Source: Myxococcales bacterium (GTDB lineage Bacteria > Myxococcota_A > Polyangia > Polyangiales > Houyiibacteriaceae). Taken from it: a stretch of 64,000 nucleotides of DNA. Below the pieces are notes generated by a model. The model was not told where the DNA came from. It searched no databases and saw nothing but the letters and a program-made list of their open reading frames with translations. Shown piece after piece: positions 59,610 through 64,000 of this stretch. The DNA is taken from positions 410,187 through 474,186 of the forward strand of contig JAOTVB010000001.1 in assembly GCA_029863605.1 (NCBI GenBank), given 5' to 3'. Made by a program: the position numbers and the translations under genes. The stretch's first letter is position 1. Every line of letters begins with the position of its first letter.

Positions 59610-61121
59610 GACGAGATGTGCACGCAGACGTGAGTCGTCAACGAACGGCAAGGTCGCGAGGCCCCTCTCGGCTGCCGTCTTCGGTTGGCCCGCTTCCTTG
59701 AGGAGCTCGACCAAGCGGACCCGCGCGTAGAGATCGGCAGGCGCACTCGTGGTCCAGGCCTCGAGAATCGTCGTCGCGAGACCATAGGCCCTGCGCGCCG
59801 CCAAGCGTTCGGCGGTAGCGCGGGCGTGCGTGCGCGGATCAGCGGATGCGTTCACTTCCAGGGTGGCATAATAGGCTGCGGCTTCCTCGTAGTGTCCCGC
59901 GCGCTCTAGAATGGTGGCGACTGCGGCCCGATCGGACGCGAGCCTAGCGTCAAAAAGTCGTAGCGCAGCGCGGAGGTCTCCTTGCACGAGATAGAGCTCC
60001 GCAAGCCTGACGCGCACAGCGAGTGAGTCGTGAGGCGCGAGACTCAGAGCTTCGGCAGCCGCCCCCGTCCGTCGCAGAACTTCCGAGGACTTTGCACACG
60101 CGATGCGCGCGGCTTCGAATGTCGAGCTTCCAATGGGGACAATGCATAGAGCGCGTGAAGCTTCGAGATAGTCGCCTCGTTCGAGCATCGCCATCCCCTT
60201 GGCGTATTCCGCGCGCGGGGAGCTCGGGGCAGTTCTCAGAACGTCGAGCGCCCGATCAGGCTCGTCGACATCGATGAAGAGCTCTGCATGGGCGACTGGT
60301 CCGCCCAGCTCGTCGCTTTTGGCGCTCCCGAGGAATTCCCGCGCGGTCTTCCGATCGCCGCTCGCCATGAGAGCCTGCAGCCAAAGCATCCTGTTTTCGG
60401 GTGCACTGACCGTCTCCGCCAACAACCGTGCGGCAAGCGCGGGTTGACCCGTATCGAACGCGAGCTGCGCGGCCATGAGTGTCTTGCGTTCCCCGTTCGA
60501 TCCCTCGCCGAGGGAGACCGCACGGAGCAACGTTTCCGCGTCGCCCCCTCCGCGAGCGAGGTCGACGAGGACGCGACGGGCACCCTCTGCGTTCGCCTCG
60601 TGGGTCACGGTGATGTACTCGATCAGCACCGCATTGGCCCTGAGCCGGTGTCCCTGCGCTCGAAGCGTTTCCGCCAACGCGATCACCGGTTCTTCCCACT
60701 TTGGAGCCTGCCGCTTGGCTTCGAGAAACGATGTCAGGGCGCCATCGAGATCGCCCCTATGTCGTTTGATTTGCCCCGCGGTGAGGTCGACCAGCGCCGA
60801 TCTGGGGTGGCTGCGCCGCGCCAACGCCAGCGTCCGATCCGCACGTCGAGAAGCACCACTCCTCTCGTACTCCTCAGCGAGACGCGTCATGAGCAACACA
60901 TCCTCCGACGGCGCCGCGGTCGCGGTCTCGAGCGCGATGGCTGCATAGTCGTGCTCTTCCTTGGCGGCAGATACCTCTCCTTCGATGAACCACTCGTACG
61001 CGTACGGCGAGACGAAGGCTCCTTCTTCGACCAGGCCGTCGACGACCCTGGGGATGGTGCGCGGGGGAGGGGGCGTACACGCAGCGACTCCCAACAGAAT
61101 TATCGATACCGCACGGCCCAC
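59592..61121 (-). CDS. TPR-type lipoprotein
   Basis: 509 residues from GTG 61121. The signal is VGRAVSIILLGVAAC, giving a lipobox Cys near residue 15; an in-frame TTG at 61148 adds nine polar residues and no better RBS. The mature protein is built of about 12 helical TPR-like repeats (ALETATAAPSEDVLLMTRLAEEYERSG, shortened; LVRGDYLEASRALC; RAGHYEEAAAYYATLE). Such lipoproteins usually hold complexes at the inner face of the outer membrane. It is divergent from the EMO-like gene with about 143 bp between starts. Confidence 0.82.
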   Translation of the reverse strand: MGRAVSIILLGVAACTPPPPRTIPRVVDGLVEEGAFVSPYAYEWFIEGEVSAAKEEHDYAAIALETATAAPSEDVLLMTRLAEEYERSGASRRADRTLALARRSHPRSALVDLTAGQIKRHRGDLDGALTSFLEAKRQAPKWEEPVIALAETLRAQGHRLRANAVLIEYITVTHEANAEGARRVLVDLARGGGDAETLLRAVSLGEGSNGERKTLMAAQLAFDTGQPALAARLLAETVSAPENRMLWLQALMASGDRKTAREFLGSAKSDELGGPVAHAELFIDVDEPDRALDVLRTAPSSPRAEYAKGMAMLERGDYLEASRALCIVPIGSSTFEAARIACAKSSEVLRRTGAAAEALSLAPHDSLAVRVRLAELYLVQGDLRAALRLFDARLASDRAAVATILERAGHYEEAAAYYATLEVNASADPRTHARATAERLAARRAYGLATTILEAWTTSAPADLYARVRLVELLKEAGQPKTAAERGLATLPFVDDSRLRAHLVSILAE

Positions 61122-61264
61122 CCTCGCATCATAATCGAAAGGGGCCAAAGAGGCTCGGCTGCAGCGATGACGCCGGTTGACTTCGATGCGTTGCGCCCCT
61201 AGACCTTCGCGCAGCGCGCGCCTACGTTAGCTTTGCTTTCGCGCTCGAGGTCAGGGAGAAGTCG

Positions 61265-63487
61265 ATGGGACCGATTTGGATGACGTTGCTGTTGGCAAGC
61301 ACGCTCGGCTTGTTTTCTTGGTCGGCATACAGGCGACTACGGCAGGTCAAGGTGGGCGTTCCCGACCCGCGCTTCGCGTGGAACTCGGAGCAGATCTTCG
61401 ATCGGGTCAAAACGACACTGGTGTATGCCTTTGGCCAAAAGAGGATGCCCAACTACACCCTCGCGGGCTTTGCCCACGTCGGGATCTTCATCGCCTTCCA
61501 GGTCCTGTTGTTGAACAGCTTGATGTTGTGGGGCCGAGGCTTTCAATCCGGGTTCGACTTCTGGGGAGTGCTGAGCGAAAGCCACATCATCGGAAAGGGT
61601 TATTCCTTCGTCAAGGAGCTCGCGGCGTTTGCGGCGATCGTCGGCTCGGTAGCATTTCTCTATCTTCGCTGGGTCAAGCGCGGCTACGACAGCGGGGACC
61701 CCAAAGCCGTGAAGGACAAGCCGAGGATGACACTCGGCCATCAAGTCAATCGGTATGTCTTCACCGAGCCCATCCTGATCCTCTTCATCATTATCACGAT
61801 GATGCTGGCCGACTTCCTTTACGTCGGCTCCTCGCTCGTTCTGGATTCGCGGGCGTTTGGTGAGCCGATTCACGCCGGTTGGTGGGAGCCGTTCGGGGGT
61901 ATCACGGCGCAACTCCTGTCCGGCCTCGAAAGCGACTCTGTGGTTCGGGCACTCCAGCACGCGGGGTTCTGGTGGCACTCTGCGTTCGTGCTGATCTTCC
62001 TAAATATCTTGCCGTACTCGAAGCACTTCCACGTTTTGACCGTCATTCCAAACGTGTTCGCCTACGATCGACGCCCCAATGCTCTGCCCAAGGTCGAGGA
62101 TCTCGAGGGCAAGGTCGAGCGCGAGGAATCGCTCGGCATCAAGCAGCTCACCGACCTCACTTACAAACACATCATGGACCTGTACACTTGCACCGAGTGC
62201 GGTCGGTGCAGCGACAACTGCCCAGCATACATCACCAATAAGAAACTTTCCCCGAAGCACCTCACGCTTGCTTTGCGCGACCATTTGTACGCTACCGAGC
62301 AAGCGATGTTTGGCAAAGACGCTTTGGTGGCGGAACCGAGCGATGGTGCAGTCGAAATGCCGACGACCAGCTCGGGCGAAGAGCCGATTCACACCTTTCC
62401 TCAAGCCCCCGAAGGCGGCTACTTCGTCGGGGACACGGTGGTCGATCTGATTCCCAACATCTTGCACCCCGACGTGATCTGGGGGTGTACCTCGTGTCGC
62501 GCCTGCGAGGAACAGTGCCCGGTCATGATCTCCTATGTCGACAAGATCATCGGCATGCGCCGCGAAGAGGTCATGATGAAAAACGAGTTCCCGAGTGAGC
62601 TTCAAGGGGCATTCAACGGCATCGAGACCAATGGCAATCCCTGGAACCTCTCCTCGATGGACCGCGGCGACTGGGCCGACGGGCTGCAGATTCCCCTTCT
62701 CAGCGACAAACCGGACGCCGAAGTGTTGTACTGGGTCGGATGCGCGGCGAGTTACGACGACCGCGCCAAGAAGGTCGCTCGCTCGGTGGCCAAGCTACTG
62801 AAGAAGGCCCGTGTGGACTTCGCGATCCTCGGGACCGAAGAAACCTGCACTGGAGACCCGGCCCGGCGCGCAGGGAACGAATACCTTTTCCAGATGCTCG
62901 CGGAGCAAAACGTCCAGACTCTCAACGGCTACCAAGTGTCAAAGAAGGCAGTCATCACGGCATGCCCACACTGCTTCAACATTCTCGGTAACGAGTACGG
63001 CGATTTTGGGGGGCACTTCGATGTGGTTCATCACAGTGACTTCCTCAACGGGCTTCTTGTCGCGGGCAAGCTGGTCCCGTCGAAGGCGGTGAGGGGTAAA
63101 GTCGTATACCACGACAGTTGTTATCTCGGGCGTTACAACCAGGTCTACGATTCGCCGCGCCAGATACTCGAATCGATCGAGGGGCTCGAGCTTACTGAGG
63201 TTCCATATTGGAATCGCAACAAGGGCCTCTGCTGTGGGGCAGGCGGCGCGCAGATGTTCATGGAAGAGCAGGGCGAAGAGCGCGTCAACAACAAGCGCAC
63301 GCTCCAGCTCGTCGATGCGGGCGCCACGACTATCGCTAGCGCCTGTCCCTATTGTATGACGATGCTCACCGACGGCCTCAAGAAACTAGACAAGGATGAA
63401 GAGATCGGGCAACGCGACATCGCGGAGATTCTTGCGGATGCCATCGAGCTCGACGAGGTCGAGGACACGCCGGTCGCTGCGCAGTAG
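61265..63487 (+). CDS. membrane Fe-S oxidoreductase (ETF:menaquinone oxidoreductase-like)
   Basis: 740 residues. Five N-terminal membrane helices within residues 1-260, with several His residues in a NarI-like heme-type part. Two [4Fe-4S] ferredoxin motifs: CTECGRCSDNCP near 305 and CTSCRACEEQCP near 405. Two CCG-type cysteine domains at the C-terminus: one with EETCTGDPARR and CPHCFN, the other with CYLGRYN, CCGAGG and CPYCMTML. This is the layout of membrane electron-transfer flavoprotein:menaquinone oxidoreductases (EMO) linked to fatty-acid oxidation. AGGGAGAA lies before ATG 61265. No etf or acyl-CoA dehydrogenase genes are in the window, so the electron donor is inferred. Confidence 0.88.
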   Translation: MGPIWMTLLLASTLGLFSWSAYRRLRQVKVGVPDPRFAWNSEQIFDRVKTTLVYAFGQKRMPNYTLAGFAHVGIFIAFQVLLLNSLMLWGRGFQSGFDFWGVLSESHIIGKGYSFVKELAAFAAIVGSVAFLYLRWVKRGYDSGDPKAVKDKPRMTLGHQVNRYVFTEPILILFIIITMMLADFLYVGSSLVLDSRAFGEPIHAGWWEPFGGITAQLLSGLESDSVVRALQHAGFWWHSAFVLIFLNILPYSKHFHVLTVIPNVFAYDRRPNALPKVEDLEGKVEREESLGIKQLTDLTYKHIMDLYTCTECGRCSDNCPAYITNKKLSPKHLTLALRDHLYATEQAMFGKDALVAEPSDGAVEMPTTSSGEEPIHTFPQAPEGGYFVGDTVVDLIPNILHPDVIWGCTSCRACEEQCPVMISYVDKIIGMRREEVMMKNEFPSELQGAFNGIETNGNPWNLSSMDRGDWADGLQIPLLSDKPDAEVLYWVGCAASYDDRAKKVARSVAKLLKKARVDFAILGTEETCTGDPARRAGNEYLFQMLAEQNVQTLNGYQVSKKAVITACPHCFNILGNEYGDFGGHFDVVHHSDFLNGLLVAGKLVPSKAVRGKVVYHDSCYLGRYNQVYDSPRQILESIEGLELTEVPYWNRNKGLCCGAGGAQMFMEEQGEERVNNKRTLQLVDAGATTIASACPYCMTMLTDGLKKLDKDEEIGQRDIAEILADAIELDEVEDTPVAAQ

Positions 63488-63511
63488 GGCGCCAGCTTCG
63501 CAGCCCGGTAG

Positions 63512-63539
63512 TTGACACCTGCGGCGATGCGCCTAATTC
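63512..63539 (+). promoter_or_regulatory. promoter of the ion-channel gene
   Basis: TTGACA at 63512-63517 and TAATTC at 63534-63539, 16 bp apart. Transcription would begin about 63546, 3 nt before the ATG at 63549, so the message would be leaderless. Confidence 0.6.
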
Positions 63540-63548
63540 TCGGCCGGC

Positions 63549-64000
63549 ATGACCGTGCGCGACTTCCTGCACGCTGCGTTTCACGAACCTCGCTTTCCTG
63601 CGTACCGCGTCGTGGAGACGTTCGTTTGGTCCCTGATCGTCCTTTCGATCATTCTCTTGATCATCGAACCCTTCTTTCCTGTGGGTTCCCGGGGGGAGGT
63701 GGTCCTCCAGGGGTTCGATCGCGTGATCCTTTCGTTCTTCTCGGTCGAGGTCTCTCTTCGAATCCTCACGTATCGACCACCCGAGCTCGAGGTATTCCAT
63801 AAGTCGCCTCTTGGGCGTCTGCGGACGGAAATTGTGGCGCGGATCCGCTTCGCCCTGACGCCGATGATGCTGATCGACATCTTGACGGTACTTGCGCTGG
63901 TCCCCGCTCTCCGCGGTCTTCGGGTGCTTCGACTCTTGCGCCTGCTCCGAACGGCACGGCTCTTCAAGTATGCGAACCCGTTCTACGGGGTCATGCGAGC
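63549..64000 (+). CDS. voltage-sensor ion channel (partial, 3' end outside window)
   Basis: The frame is open to the right edge (150 codons). Four membrane segments of a voltage-sensor domain are visible: S1 VETFVWSLIVLSIILLI, S2 FDRVILSFFSVEVSLRIL, S3 PMMLIDILTVLALVPAL and S4 RGLRVLRLLRLLRTARLFKY with Arg every third residue. The pore should lie beyond the window, so ion selectivity cannot be judged; potassium or sodium channels are the usual relatives. The start has no SD and sits next to the promoter. Confidence 0.88.
   Translation, partial: MTVRDFLHAAFHEPRFPAYRVVETFVWSLIVLSIILLIIEPFFPVGSRGEVVLQGFDRVILSFFSVEVSLRILTYRPPELEVFHKSPLGRLRTEIVARIRFALTPMMLIDILTVLALVPALRGLRVLRLLRLLRTARLFKYANPFYGVMR

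Overview
The window looks like chromosomal DNA from a GC-rich delta-proteobacterium of the Myxococcota type. The evidence is the mix of genes: two Hanks-type Ser/Thr kinases, four histidine-kinase-related proteins, an FHA protein, a PilZ-like protein, a DUF4388/J-domain protein, Gly- or Cys-rich lipoproteins with paralogous Cys motifs, and an outer-membrane barrel with thrombospondin type-3 repeats. The genus cannot be fixed from sequence reading alone. Genes are packed tightly on both strands, with no gap over about 200 bp. I see no insertion sequence, prophage, CRISPR array, plasmid gene or rRNA. One tRNA gene, tRNA-Pro(CGG), is present.

Layout. 1-5.4 kb: the end of a membrane-anchored protein, a Cys-rich lipoprotein with a PPC-like domain, metK, then a DprE1/DprE2-like epimerase pair. 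5.5-8.5 kb: a RegB-like sensor kinase overlapping an NtrC-type sigma-54 activator. 8.6-15.9 kb: a long leftward run, read from its 5' end as ECF sigma factor, anti-sigma factor, secreted protein, trmH, penicillin-binding protein 1A, NtrY-like kinase and lipoprotein. 16-22 kb: pcrA/uvrD, an FmdB zinc ribbon, a GNAT-like unknown and a membrane-anchored protein made of three DsbA-like domains. 22.3-24.9 kb: an AmgK-like sugar kinase divergent from a Ser/Thr kinase that overlaps an rsmG-like gene. 24.9-28.8 kb: the rpmH-rnpA-yidD-yidC-jag cluster, with radC overlapping the start of rpmH. 29-45 kb: housekeeping genes (cysS, hisD, ttcA-like, hflX, nagZ, pcnB, coaX) mixed with surface proteins and unknowns. 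44-54 kb: FHA, PilZ-like and HtrA proteins, a two-kinase operon in which one kinase lacks its ATPase domain, murI, a Ser/Thr kinase-receiver fusion and two small unknowns. 54-64 kb: a YkgJ/DUF501/DUF2752 operon, a receiver with a degenerate GGDEF domain, rsmB, tRNA-Pro followed by a receiver-XRE regulator, a TPR lipoprotein, an ETF:menaquinone-oxidoreductase-like Fe-S protein and the start of a voltage-sensor ion channel.

How the genes work together. Two themes recur. One is cell-envelope upkeep: PBP1A, NagZ, an AmgK-like kinase, MurI, YidC/YidD, HtrA, triple DsbA, ECF/anti-sigma, DprE1/E2. The other is phospho-signalling built from unusual domain combinations: kinase plus receiver, receiver plus XRE, receiver plus dead GGDEF, a kinase without its catalytic domain, and a RegB-like sensor paired with an NtrC activator. 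No defence island or biosynthetic cluster is visible. The least ordinary items are the split kinase operon (48.3-51.3 kb), the triple-DsbA protein, the dispersed hexameric CAG-type repeats that run through both intergenic and coding DNA, and promoters placed so close to start codons that near-leaderless mRNAs are predicted.
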